Source: Wocania_A spongiicola (GTDB taxonomy: Bacteria; Bacteroidota; Bacteroidia; Flavobacteriales; Flavobacteriaceae). From it: DNA of 64,000 bases. Where the stretch lies: assembly GCF_023502325.1 (NCBI RefSeq), contig NZ_JAMFLZ010000005.1, positions 62,001 through 126,000 of the forward strand, given 5' to 3'. The first letter of the stretch is position 1. Each line of letters opens with the position of its first letter. The translations under genes were made by a program, and so were the position numbers. A model generated the notes under the pieces. It did not search any database. It was given only the letters and a program-made list of their open reading frames with translations, and was not told where the DNA came from. Below, piece after piece: positions 30,855 to 38,714 of this stretch.

Positions 30855-30866
30855 TATTCTAGAATA
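30855..30866. promoter_or_regulatory. Palindrome upstream of the TonB-receptor operon
   Basis: TATTCTAGAATA is a perfect 12-bp palindrome, extended by one or two bases on each side, 20 bp upstream of the receptor start. It could be an operator for the operon. LytTR regulators usually prefer direct repeats, so the cognate protein is unclear. Confidence 0.3.
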
Positions 30867-31029
30867 GGAATTTTATTCTGTGAACTTACTCAGTAGCTCT
30901 GTTAACTAATATCAACATTAATACTTCCTTGTAGCAAACGTCTTAATTTCCATTCCACAGACATACCTCTCCTCCCTATTCATAAGGATTTCAATGAAAA
31001 TGGTATAAAAACGGAACAATTACTTTGAC

Positions 31030-32427
31030 CTATTTGCCAATACAGAAATTCGCAAAAATATTACCTAACAAGTCATCATTTGTAATTTCTCCTGTAATCT
31101 CACCAAAATAGTAAAGTGCTTGACGAATGTCAATTGCTAAAAGGTCTCCCGATAAGCCAGAACCCAGTCCAAGCTTAACTTTTTCAACTTCTTCTAATGC
31201 TTTCAATAGCGAATCGTAATGTCTTGTATTAGTGATAATTGTATCGTTATTTCTAAGAGCTCCGGTGTTTACAAAACCAAGGAGTTTGTTTTGCAAGGTA
31301 TCTACACCAAAATTCGTTTTTGCAGATAACAATTCTACATCAGAGATTTCATTTTTTAATTCAGCAATTGCTTTTTCTGAAAGCATATCTATTTTATTAG
31401 CAATAACAATAAGTGGTTTTAATGGGTATTTATTTTTTATTTTTTCAATTTCAACTTTCAACTTTTGTAGTTTATCTCCATCATTTAAAATAACATCTGC
31501 TTCAAATAAATAAACAACCACTTGTGCTTGATCAATTTTCTCAAAAGTTTTTTTAATCCCTATACTTTCTACAACGTCTTTAGTATCTCTAATTCCAGCA
31601 GTGTCTATAAATCGGAACCCAATACCTCCAATCGAAATCTCATCTTCAATAGTATCTCTTGTTGTTCCTGCTATATCAGAAACTATAGCTCGATCTTCAT
31701 TTAACAATGCGTTTAAAAGAGTTGATTTTCCAACGTTAGGTTCTCCAACAATAGCTACAGGAATGCCATTTTTAATAACATTACCAACAGCAAACGAATC
31801 TATTAATCGCTTTAAGACCAATATTATACGTTCAATTAGCTCTTTAAATTGAGTTCTATCTGCAAACTCAACATCTTCTTCAGCAAAATCAAGCTCTAAT
31901 TCTATTAACGAAGCAAAATTTAATAACTCTCCTCGCAACTTGGATATTTCAGATGAAAAACCACCACGCATTTGTTGCATTGCAATTTGATGCGATGCTT
32001 CATTATCACTAGAAATTAAATCTGCTACTGCTTCAGCTTGAGATAAATCGAGCTTCCCATTTAAAAAAGCACGTAACGTAAACTCTCCTGCTGTTGCCAT
32101 TCTACAGCCGTTTCTTAGAAATAATTGAATAATTTCTTGCTGAATATAGTTAGAGCCATGACAAGAAATTTCAATAACATCCTCTCCTGTATAAGAGTTT
32201 GGATTTTTAAAAATTGATAATAACACCTCATCTATGGTTCTATCTCCATCAATAATATGACCTAGATGTATAGTGTGTGTAGCTTGGTTACTTAGTATTT
32301 TACCAGAAATTGATTTAAATTGCTTTTCGGAAATACTAATGGCGTTTTTACCAGAAAGCCTTATAACTGCAATCGCTCCTGCTCCAGACGGTGTTGCTAA
32401 TGCTACTATGGTATCTTGATTTATCAT
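31030..32427 (-). CDS. mnmE: tRNA uridine-5-carboxymethylaminomethyl modification GTPase MnmE
   Basis: 465 residues, the usual length. MnmE works with MnmG to modify the wobble uridine (position 34) of certain tRNAs. The N-terminal tetrahydrofolate-binding domain begins DTIVALATPSGAGAIAVIRL. The G domain at about 220-385 has GEPNVGKS (P loop), DIAGTTRDTIEDE (K loop and G2), DTAG and NKID. The protein ends FCIGK, the conserved C-terminal Cys motif. A TATTTTTG box ends 4 bases before the ATG, suggesting a leaderless transcript. Confidence 0.97.
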   Translation of the reverse strand: MINQDTIVALATPSGAGAIAVIRLSGKNAISISEKQFKSISGKILSNQATHTIHLGHIIDGDRTIDEVLLSIFKNPNSYTGEDVIEISCHGSNYIQQEIIQLFLRNGCRMATAGEFTLRAFLNGKLDLSQAEAVADLISSDNEASHQIAMQQMRGGFSSEISKLRGELLNFASLIELELDFAEEDVEFADRTQFKELIERIILVLKRLIDSFAVGNVIKNGIPVAIVGEPNVGKSTLLNALLNEDRAIVSDIAGTTRDTIEDEISIGGIGFRFIDTAGIRDTKDVVESIGIKKTFEKIDQAQVVVYLFEADVILNDGDKLQKLKVEIEKIKNKYPLKPLIVIANKIDMLSEKAIAELKNEISDVELLSAKTNFGVDTLQNKLLGFVNTGALRNNDTIITNTRHYDSLLKALEEVEKVKLGLGSGLSGDLLAIDIRQALYYFGEITGEITNDDLLGNIFANFCIGK

Positions 32428-32759
32428 AACGCAAAAATAATAAATTGCTTTGCCAGTTTTGATACATATTCTTTAATATATTATTATAGTACTACTCTGC
32501 CGATATAACTAAATATGCAGCATTAATATTTTTATGAAAGATATTTCTTTCAAAATAATTATTACTGTTAATTTTTTTGATTATAAAATGATATCAATAA
32601 CAAATATTTTCTAAACTAATTGTAACTAAATCTTTAAATATCAATGATATTACTATAGATATTTTTAAAATGATGCCTTCTTCATAAAAATGATATCAGC
32701 TAACAAATATATTATGCAAGCATAGTATATTTGCACGCCCATTTTTATGATGAAAAGAT
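32428..32759. other. 332-bp divergent promoter region with a direct repeat
   Basis: This very AT-rich region lies between mnmE and the plus-strand 138-residue gene. It holds the mnmE -7 box TATTTTTG on the minus strand (32432-32439). The string AAAATGATATCA followed by TAACAAATAT occurs twice, at about 32586-32608 and 32687-32710, and contains the palindrome TGATATCA. A TATATTTG box on the plus strand lies at 32726-32733. No ORF is supported. Confidence 0.5.
32726..32733 (+). promoter_or_regulatory. -7 box for the 138-residue gene
   Basis: TATATTTG fits the Bacteroidota TAnnTTTG -7 consensus and ends 26 bp before the start codon at 32760. No convincing TTG -33 element was found at 19-21 bp. 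Confidence 0.5.
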
Positions 32760-33176
32760 ATGTCAATTACAGAAAGTGCCCTTTACTCAAAAGCAAAAAG
32801 TATTAAAGCTATAGAATTAGGAAATCTATACTTTTTTGAAAATTTCTTAATTGCAGAGTTCAATGAGGGTGTAAATATTAGCTTTGATAATTTTCATGAA
32901 GCAAAAGCCTTGATAAAAGAACACTATGGCAAATCGAACTTTGGCTTTATAGGTAATAGAATAAACTCTTACTCTATATTGATTTCTGATGCGCCACTTT
33001 TTAATGAAGCTTTTAAAAATCTAACTGCTTATGCAACTGTAACCTATAGTTCGTTTGCAGAAAAAGTATTTGATGTTGAAAATCATTTTTTCGAGTTTAA
33101 CAAAAAGAACTTTACATCTTTATTTGAAGCTATAAAATGGGTTATGAAATCGCTACAAGAAGAAGCATCAAGCTAA
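32760..33176 (+). CDS. Conserved small cytoplasmic protein, STAS/SEC14-like appearance
   Basis: 138 residues with no signal peptide or membrane segment. The alternating strand/helix pattern (IELGNLYFFENFLIAEF, FDNFHEAKALIKEHYG, FGFIGNRINSYSI, EAIKWVMKSLQ) resembles small STAS-like domains seen in Flavobacteriaceae, but no catalytic or phosphorylation motif is clear. It is the only plus-strand gene in this stretch, has its own promoter region, and its 3' end overlaps the convergent CvfB-like gene by 9 bases. Function unknown. Confidence 0.75.
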   Translation: MSITESALYSKAKSIKAIELGNLYFFENFLIAEFNEGVNISFDNFHEAKALIKEHYGKSNFGFIGNRINSYSILISDAPLFNEAFKNLTAYATVTYSSFAEKVFDVENHFFEFNKKNFTSLFEAIKWVMKSLQEEASS

Positions 33177-33998
33177 ATAAATACCATCTGGTTTAATCTC
33201 AATTAAACGTTGCTTATACAAAGTACCCACAGCTTTTTTAAAATTCTTTTTACTCATTTGTAGCTTGTCTTTTATTGCATCAGGGCTAGACTTATCCGTT
33301 AAATTTATATAGCCACTATTATCGTTTAGCTCTTGCATAATACGCTCAGCATTCGGTTCTATATTCCTGTAGCCTATTTGACCTAAAGCAATATCCAATT
33401 TGTTACCTGGACGTATTTTTTTAACAATTCCCTTTAGCTTATCACCAACACTAATGTCTTTAAAAATTTGGTCTTTATAAATTAAACCTAAATGGGTTTT
33501 ATTTACAATTACGTTCATCCCAATATCGGATGGGTGAGAGATTATTAAATCTACTTCCTCAAACTCAGTAACTGAAAGCTCTTTGTTATCTAAAAATCTA
33601 TTAGTTTTACTCGAAGCTACTAGCCTATAGGTTTTTTCATCTAAATAGCAATGCACTAAATACCAACCACCTGGTTTCATTTTAAAGGCTTGCTCTTTAA
33701 ATGGGCAAAATAACTCTTTAACTAACCCCCAATCTAAAAAAGCGCCATAATCAGTTACTTGATTACACCTCAATAATGCAAAATCGTTGCGTTTAATATA
33801 AGGCATATCAGTAGTTGCTACGGGTCTTTCTTCATTATCTAAATACACAAAAACCTCTAGCTTGTCCCAAATTTTAAACGCTTCCGGAACATACCTATTT
33901 GGTAATAATACTTCGTTATCTTCATCATCAATTAAATAAACGCCATGATCTGTTTCGCGAAGTATTTCTAATGTATTTATTTGTCCTAATTCTATCAT
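33168..33998 (-). CDS. CvfB-like S1-domain RNA-binding protein
   Basis: 276 residues. The layout matches the CvfB/YitL family: tandem S1-like domains (LEILRETDHGVYLIDDED, then RCNQVTDYGAFLDWGLVKEL), a third S1-like part (GMNVIVNKTHLGLIYKDQIF, VGDKLKGIVKKIRPGNKLDI) and a C-terminal winged-helix segment (LTDKSSPDAIKDKLQMSKKN to IKPDGIYLA). Members bind RNA and affect post-transcriptional regulation. TACCTTTG ends 4 bases before the ATG, so the transcript may be leaderless. The gene converges with the 138-residue gene. Confidence 0.88.
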   Translation of the reverse strand: MIELGQINTLEILRETDHGVYLIDDEDNEVLLPNRYVPEAFKIWDKLEVFVYLDNEERPVATTDMPYIKRNDFALLRCNQVTDYGAFLDWGLVKELFCPFKEQAFKMKPGGWYLVHCYLDEKTYRLVASSKTNRFLDNKELSVTEFEEVDLIISHPSDIGMNVIVNKTHLGLIYKDQIFKDISVGDKLKGIVKKIRPGNKLDIALGQIGYRNIEPNAERIMQELNDNSGYINLTDKSSPDAIKDKLQMSKKNFKKAVGTLYKQRLIEIKPDGIYLA

Positions 33999-34002
33999 GG
34001 CG

Positions 34003-34010
34003 CAAAGGTA
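34003..34010 (-). promoter_or_regulatory. -7 box placed 4 bases before the CvfB-like start codon
   Basis: The minus strand reads TACCTTTG, then CGCC, then ATG at 33998. Since transcription usually starts a few bases after this box, the mRNA would begin at or near the start codon. Identical spacing is seen for mnmE and cydA. Confidence 0.5.
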
Positions 34011-34094
34011 ATGATATTGAAGAAGATTATTTATTTGTTAACAACAAAACTACTGGGATATATTTCTTTCATTTAAAAAAAATCAGAACAAAGA

Positions 34095-34123
34095 AAAAGC
34101 GTTACAATTATTGTAACGCTTTT
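34095..34123 (-). terminator. Rho-independent terminator after the DUF2853 gene
   Basis: A 13-bp perfect stem (AAAAGCGTTACAA paired with TTGTAACGCTTTT) has a 3-base loop, starts about 26 bases after the stop at 34149 and is followed by T-rich sequence on the minus strand. Confidence 0.85.
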
Positions 34124-34148
34124 AAAATTATATTGAACTACTTATATA

Positions 34149-34487
34149 CTAGTAAGCAGACTCTTTTTTGAAATGCTTAGTCAATAAATAGTATACAACT
34201 GCTCTATACTTATTTCTGTTTGATTGACCATATTGATCCATTACAGCTGCAATCCCTTTATCTAAATCTGCACCATCTTTTAATCCTAGCTTTTTGATTA
34301 AAAAATTGTTTTTAACTGTAGCTAATTCTGATTCGTCAGAACCTGAAACAGTAGAAGAATCTGCATTATAAATTGAAGGACCGCAACCAATTGTAACTTT
34401 AGTTAATAAATCCATATCAGCATTAACGCCGCATTTGTCTTTTAAATCAGCTGCATATTTTGCAATAAGTTCGTCTCTTTTACTCAT
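34149..34487 (-). CDS. DUF2853-family protein
   Basis: 112 residues. The sequence MSKRDELIAKYAADLKDKCG, then CGPSIYNADSSTVSG and DKGIAAVMDQYGQSNRNKYR fits the DUF2853 family of small cytoplasmic proteins. The family's role is unknown. The gene is monocistronic, with a strong terminator just downstream. Confidence 0.85.
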   Translation of the reverse strand: MSKRDELIAKYAADLKDKCGVNADMDLLTKVTIGCGPSIYNADSSTVSGSDESELATVKNNFLIKKLGLKDGADLDKGIAAVMDQYGQSNRNKYRAVVYYLLTKHFKKESAY

Positions 34488-34579
34488 AATTAAATAGTTT
34501 TTTAATGTGTTTGTGAAATTTGTAAAATACCTTTTAAAGATAACTATTTTTTAGACACACAGAATTATAGAAAGTCACT

Positions 34580-36337
34580 TTATTGTCCAATAAACTTAAA
34601 ATATTGAAGTAAAACCTCATCATTTAAGTTTTTTGGAGTAAAAACCTCCAATAATTTTGGTTGATTGCCTAATGAGTAAAATGAATTTAAGTTATAAATT
34701 AAATTCGATTCATTTGAAACACTATTGTATTCAAAACCATACATTTTGCACAAATGCTCTGCCGATAACCGATGCTTTGTTTCAAAATAAGCATCAAAAT
34801 TTTCAGTGTTTTTATGACCAGGAAGAATTCTAAAAATACCGCCCCCTTGATTATTAATAACTATAATTCTAAAATTATTGGGTATATAGTTATTCCATAA
34901 CGCATTACTATCGTATATAAAACTTAAATCTCCAGAAATTAATGTGGTTTGTTTAGCATTAGCTACTGCACAACCTATAGCAGTAGATGTACTGCCATCT
35001 ATACCACTAGTGCCTCTGTTGCAAAACACTTCTAATGTACTATTTAAGTCGAATAATTGCGCGTAGCGCACAGTAGAGCTGTTTCCTAGCTGCAATATGG
35101 TATCATCTGGAATAGCATTCAAAATAACTTCGAAGGCTTTTAAATCGCTAAAATTAATAGCTTTCAAATAGTCATTGTGTTTATTAAGGCGTATTGATTT
35201 TATAGATGTCCAGGTATGTTTATAATCACTTTCCCTTGCTTTAGAAACATCATCTAAAAGGTTTTCTAAAAATTGATTTGGTGTTGTTTTAATAAATTTA
35301 TCTAAACTAAAAAATGTGTCATTTGCTTTCTTTGTATCTACATGCCAATGATGCTTTGGTTTATACTTACGTAAAAAAGCTTTAATCTTTTTTGATACAA
35401 TTAAACCCCCAAACGTTAATAAGATATCTGGTTGTAAGTTTATGAAATTTTCGTTATTAAAAGGTGCAATTATTTTATCTATACTTGGAAAAAAATCTTC
35501 GTGATGCAAATTCGAAGTCGTTTCGGTAAACACAATCACACTGTCATCGTTTGCTAAAGTATCTAACCATTTTTGCTCTATAGTATTGGGTTGGCTCACA
35601 CCAACCAATATCATTTTCTTTGAAGCTTCACTCCAATTTTTAATACAATCGTTTAAAACTGAAGGTTCAATTTGCAAAATATTCTCTTCAATAGAAATTG
35701 TTTTGGGGTGTACCGTTGGCTCATCAATCATATCATACAAAGGTTCATCAAATGGAATATTAATATGTACTGGTCCATGCTTTGAAGATGCAATATTTAT
35801 GGCTTTGTTTATTTCAACTTCGTTATATTCTTGAATGCCTTGCTTTAAACCTAATAAGGTTTCAAGCTTATTTTCTAAATTTTTAAAAATAGGTAACTCC
35901 TCTTCTTCCTCTGCTTGATCATCTAGATCCAACTTTAAGTTAGCTGAATACAAAATATGATTTTCAAATACATTGGGTTGATTTATGGTTTGTCCGTCTC
36001 CAACACCAATTAAATGTTTTGGTCTGTCTGCCGATAAAACTAACAATGGAATATCGCTATAAAAAGCTTCTGCTACAGCAGGGTAATAATTTAACAAAGC
36101 ACTACCAGAAGTACAAACCACAGCAGTGGGTTCTTGTAATTGTTGCGCTATACCTAAAGCAAAAAATGCAGCACAACGTTCGTCAACAATACTATAACAC
36201 TTAAAGTAAGGATTATTAGTAAAACCAATAGTTAATGGTGCACTTCTGCTGCCCGGAGAAATAATAATATGCTTTATACCTTTTGCTTTACAGAGCTGTA
36301 TAACGGTTTGCGCTAGCGGAATTTTTGGGTATTTCAT
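34580..36337 (-). CDS. menD: SEPHCHC synthase MenD (menaquinone biosynthesis)
   Basis: About 585 residues from the start at 36337 (MKYPKIPLAQTVIQL). The upstream ATG at 36346 overlaps a TATTTTTG box and adds only MCD, so it is not preferred. MenD joins isochorismate and 2-oxoglutarate using thiamine diphosphate. Visible signs are IIISPGSRSAPLT, the catalytic Glu in VDERCAAFFALG, and the C-terminal ThDP motif GDLSFIYDSNALWN leading to VINNQGGGIF. It follows menF by 39 bases in the menaquinone run. Confidence 0.96.
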   Translation of the reverse strand: MKYPKIPLAQTVIQLCKAKGIKHIIISPGSRSAPLTIGFTNNPYFKCYSIVDERCAAFFALGIAQQLQEPTAVVCTSGSALLNYYPAVAEAFYSDIPLLVLSADRPKHLIGVGDGQTINQPNVFENHILYSANLKLDLDDQAEEEEELPIFKNLENKLETLLGLKQGIQEYNEVEINKAINIASSKHGPVHINIPFDEPLYDMIDEPTVHPKTISIEENILQIEPSVLNDCIKNWSEASKKMILVGVSQPNTIEQKWLDTLANDDSVIVFTETTSNLHHEDFFPSIDKIIAPFNNENFINLQPDILLTFGGLIVSKKIKAFLRKYKPKHHWHVDTKKANDTFFSLDKFIKTTPNQFLENLLDDVSKARESDYKHTWTSIKSIRLNKHNDYLKAINFSDLKAFEVILNAIPDDTILQLGNSSTVRYAQLFDLNSTLEVFCNRGTSGIDGSTSTAIGCAVANAKQTTLISGDLSFIYDSNALWNNYIPNNFRIIVINNQGGGIFRILPGHKNTENFDAYFETKHRLSAEHLCKMYGFEYNSVSNESNLIYNLNSFYSLGNQPKLLEVFTPKNLNDEVLLQYFKFIGQ

Positions 36338-36376
36338 GTCGCACAAAAATAAGAAATTAGGCAGTTAAAATGCTAA

Positions 36377-37516
36377 TTACAAAACGTTTTTAATAACTAA
36401 GGATTTTGATACTGTTTCTTCCCACTCACTCACTGCATCAGAGCTTTTTGTAATACCACCACCAACATAAATTAAAGCTTGGTGGCTTTTTATTTGCATG
36501 CAACGCAAATTAACATACAACTGTGTGCTTTTTTTAGTTATGGCATAAGCTCTATTTTCTATATTACGCTTTCCTGAACGAGGTGACTTAATCGTTTCTA
36601 AGTTTAATTCTCCCAAAAAACCTGTGTAAAATTCGCGATTATGGCCTTCATTTTTTAAAATGAATTGTTTAGCACTCATCTTTGGAAACCCACAAACAGC
36701 TGGTGTTGGATGCAATACAGAAACTACATCTTTTAGACTTGAATTTGATTGTAATCTTGCAGAAATCATCGTTTTTAAATGCAATAAGTTTCCAGCCTTT
36801 ACGGTTTCGGTTTGCGATGTGCTTATTTTTTCGACTAAAGGTTTTAAGCTTTCAATAATAAAATCTGTAACAATGTGTTGTTCTTCTTTCTCTTTTTCTT
36901 GCCAAACCACATCTAAAGTCCCCTCATAATCTTGTGTGCCAGCCAAAGCCATAATAGAAAATTGCTTGCCCTCTATTTTTATTAAAGTTTCGGGTGTTGC
37001 ACCTAGCCACAGCCCTACTTTTGGGTGATACCAACAATATATAAATGCTGATGTATAAAGATTTAAAAGGTTTTTAAAAATTGAAATCGGATTTGGCTCA
37101 GAAATATTAATAGCTTCCATTCGAGATAATACGACTTTCTCAAATTCATTATTGTTAATAGCATTTATCCCCTTTTTTACAAGATTGATATGACGCTTTT
37201 TAGAGTTTTCGTCTGTATACTTCCCTACTAAAGGCATCTCGACGGGGTTTATACCGAGCGAAGTCGAGGTGCTCGATACAACTTTGGAAACAGAAATTGT
37301 TTCTGAAGCTTCAGTTGGTATCAAAACCGAATTCTCTGAATCATCAAAAGGAGAAAACACAAATCCTTGTTCGGTAAAATCTTTAGTAAAATGCAAATCG
37401 TTAGTTTCTTGAAGTAGTGCTTTTATAACATCTTCATTGGGCTTTCTATAAACTACAAAAGGAATTTTGTTACGGTAATGGGTTTCAATACGATTAAAAA
37501 AATCTTCCAAAGTCAT
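36377..37516 (-). CDS. menF: Isochorismate synthase (menaquinone biosynthesis) with in-frame palindromic repeat
   Basis: 379 residues. It converts chorismate to isochorismate for MenD. Chorismate-binding features are FEKVVLSRME, WLGATPETLIKIEG, MALAGTQ, HPTPAVCGFPK, FYTGFLGELN and YVGGGITKSSDAVSEWEET. The N-terminal part is short, as in other Bacteroidota homologues. Residues about 79-94 (VVSSTSTSLGINPVEM) are encoded by a palindromic repeat-like sequence at 37235-37280 and look like an insertion before the catalytic domain. The start overlaps the stop of the thioesterase gene (TAATG). Confidence 0.94.
   Translation of the reverse strand: MTLEDFFNRIETHYRNKIPFVVYRKPNEDVIKALLQETNDLHFTKDFTEQGFVFSPFDDSENSVLIPTEASETISVSKVVSSTSTSLGINPVEMPLVGKYTDENSKKRHINLVKKGINAINNNEFEKVVLSRMEAINISEPNPISIFKNLLNLYTSAFIYCWYHPKVGLWLGATPETLIKIEGKQFSIMALAGTQDYEGTLDVVWQEKEKEEQHIVTDFIIESLKPLVEKISTSQTETVKAGNLLHLKTMISARLQSNSSLKDVVSVLHPTPAVCGFPKMSAKQFILKNEGHNREFYTGFLGELNLETIKSPRSGKRNIENRAYAITKKSTQLYVNLRCMQIKSHQALIYVGGGITKSSDAVSEWEETVSKSLVIKNVL
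37235..37280 (-). repeat. Palindromic repeat embedded in the menF reading frame
   Basis: The minus strand reads TATCGAGCACCTCGACTTCG, then CTCGGTATAAACCCCGTCGAG. CTCGAC pairs with GTCGAG, and CGAGC pairs with GCTCG. The base composition is clearly richer in GC than its surroundings, and the string resembles palindromic repeats scattered in flavobacterial intergenic regions, as I recall them. It keeps the frame open. Confidence 0.65.
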
Positions 37517-37944
37517 TAACTCTTCTTTTTTGGTAATGAAATGGTAGAAAGTCTACAAATAGATATTAAATTATCAGCATCATCAGTTACTCTAATATCT
37601 AACAATTGTGTAGTTCTGCCTCTATGCAAAAAAGTAGCTTTGGCATAAACGAAACCTTCTGTAACACTTTTTAAATGATTGGCAGTAATTTCTATACCGC
37701 GTACAAAGAATTTTTCAGTGTCTATAAAAATATGTGATGCAAAACTCCCTACGCTTTCTGCTAATGCTGCAGTTGCTCCACCATGCAATACACCATCTGG
37801 TTGATACACTCTTGAATTTACTGGCATTTTAGCAACTAAAAAGTTATCACCAAAATCTACAACCTCAATCTCTAAAGTTTCCATTAAAGTGTTTTTACAG
37901 GCCTTATTAGCTTTAGCTAAAACGTCTTCTTTAGATAATTGCAT
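37516..37944 (-). CDS. Hotdog-fold thioesterase, probable DHNA-CoA thioesterase
   Basis: 142 residues. The PaaI/MenI-type hotdog signature is visible as GVLHGGATAALAESVGSFAS, with the HGG turn and catalytic Glu, plus a strand with RGIEITANHLKSV. Its place as first gene of the menF-menD run suggests that it hydrolyses 1,4-dihydroxy-2-naphthoyl-CoA in menaquinone synthesis, the MenI role. The fold alone does not fix the substrate. Confidence 0.82.
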   Translation of the reverse strand: MQLSKEDVLAKANKACKNTLMETLEIEVVDFGDNFLVAKMPVNSRVYQPDGVLHGGATAALAESVGSFASHIFIDTEKFFVRGIEITANHLKSVTEGFVYAKATFLHRGRTTQLLDIRVTDDADNLISICRLSTISLPKKKS

Positions 37945-37970
37945 ATAATAGTGTGTTTATAAAATCGCAA

Positions 37971-38001
37971 CAAAAGTACATTACTTATAGTTAAAAATCA
38001 A
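37971..38001 (-). promoter_or_regulatory. Promoter of the menaquinone gene run
   Basis: The minus strand reads TTG at 37999-38001, 20 bp, then TACTTTTG at 37971-37978, a full Bacteroidota-type promoter. The leader would be about 20 bases. The -33 element overlaps the end of the DUF1080 gene. Confidence 0.65.
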
Positions 38002-38708
38002 TGACGAATAATTTTGATTTCAAGGTTTTTATAATAAACCTTCATATTAGGTCCTGTATGTACTTGCAGTGCTATAACTCCAGAGTTTGAATTAGCACCA
38101 ACTTCTTTATCTATAACGTCTATTGTTTTAATATCATTTATAAAATGTTGTAAATGGTTACCGTTAGCAACAATTTTATAGTCATTCCACGCTTCATTAT
38201 ATATTTTACTTTGAATCGCCTTTGATGTTGTAAAGGTTTTAACTTCTTTTTCACCGTTTTCCAAAACAGTAACTTGTTCTCCTCTATTTGCAATAATACC
38301 TCTACCCTTTTCTTCATATAAAATACCCGAATAATTATTTCCTGCTTCCATATCGGCTTGATAACCGCCAACTACAAACAAATCTTCATCAAGTACTTTT
38401 GCTCTATATTGTACACCACTATTTCCTCCAATTATTTTATACTGAAATTTTAGTTCGAAATTTGAAAATTCGTTTTTATGAATTAAAAAAGTGTTTTGCT
38501 TCAATTTATATTCATCAGTATTCTTTCCAACAATACAACCATCTTCAACTGACCAAACATTAACATCTCCTTTCCATCCTTCAAGATTTTCTCCATTAAA
38601 CAATATAATATTATCTGATTTATTTTTAGAAATCAAATTACAACTAGACAAAAAAGCAATTATTATTGCTAAAGCTAGTCCCTTAATAAGGAGGTTTTTG
38701 CTATTCAT
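37998..38708 (-). CDS. DUF1080 (3-keto-disaccharide hydrolase-like) lipoprotein
   Basis: 236 residues with a lipoprotein signal ending at Cys23 (FLSSC, then NLISKNKS). The DUF1080 concanavalin-like fold is recognised by ILFNGENLEGWKGD, VEDGCIVGKN, FSNFELKFQYKIIGGNSGVQYR, GYQADMEAGNNYSGILYEE and WNDYKIVANGNHLQHFIND. Some family members cleave 3-keto-disaccharides made by sugar dehydrogenases. It lies 6 bases after the haem-protein gene, so the two form an operon and probably act together on oxidised sugars. Confidence 0.88.
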   Translation of the reverse strand: MNSKNLLIKGLALAIIIAFLSSCNLISKNKSDNIILFNGENLEGWKGDVNVWSVEDGCIVGKNTDEYKLKQNTFLIHKNEFSNFELKFQYKIIGGNSGVQYRAKVLDEDLFVVGGYQADMEAGNNYSGILYEEKGRGIIANRGEQVTVLENGEKEVKTFTTSKAIQSKIYNEAWNDYKIVANGNHLQHFINDIKTIDVIDKEVGANSNSGVIALQVHTGPNMKVYYKNLEIKIIRH

Positions 38709-38714
38709 AAAATT

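Noticed and set aside
38138..38371. 77-codon minus-strand ORF and similar short frames within DUF1080 and other genes
   Set aside because: They lie inside well-supported genes in another frame and show no signal, motif or start context.
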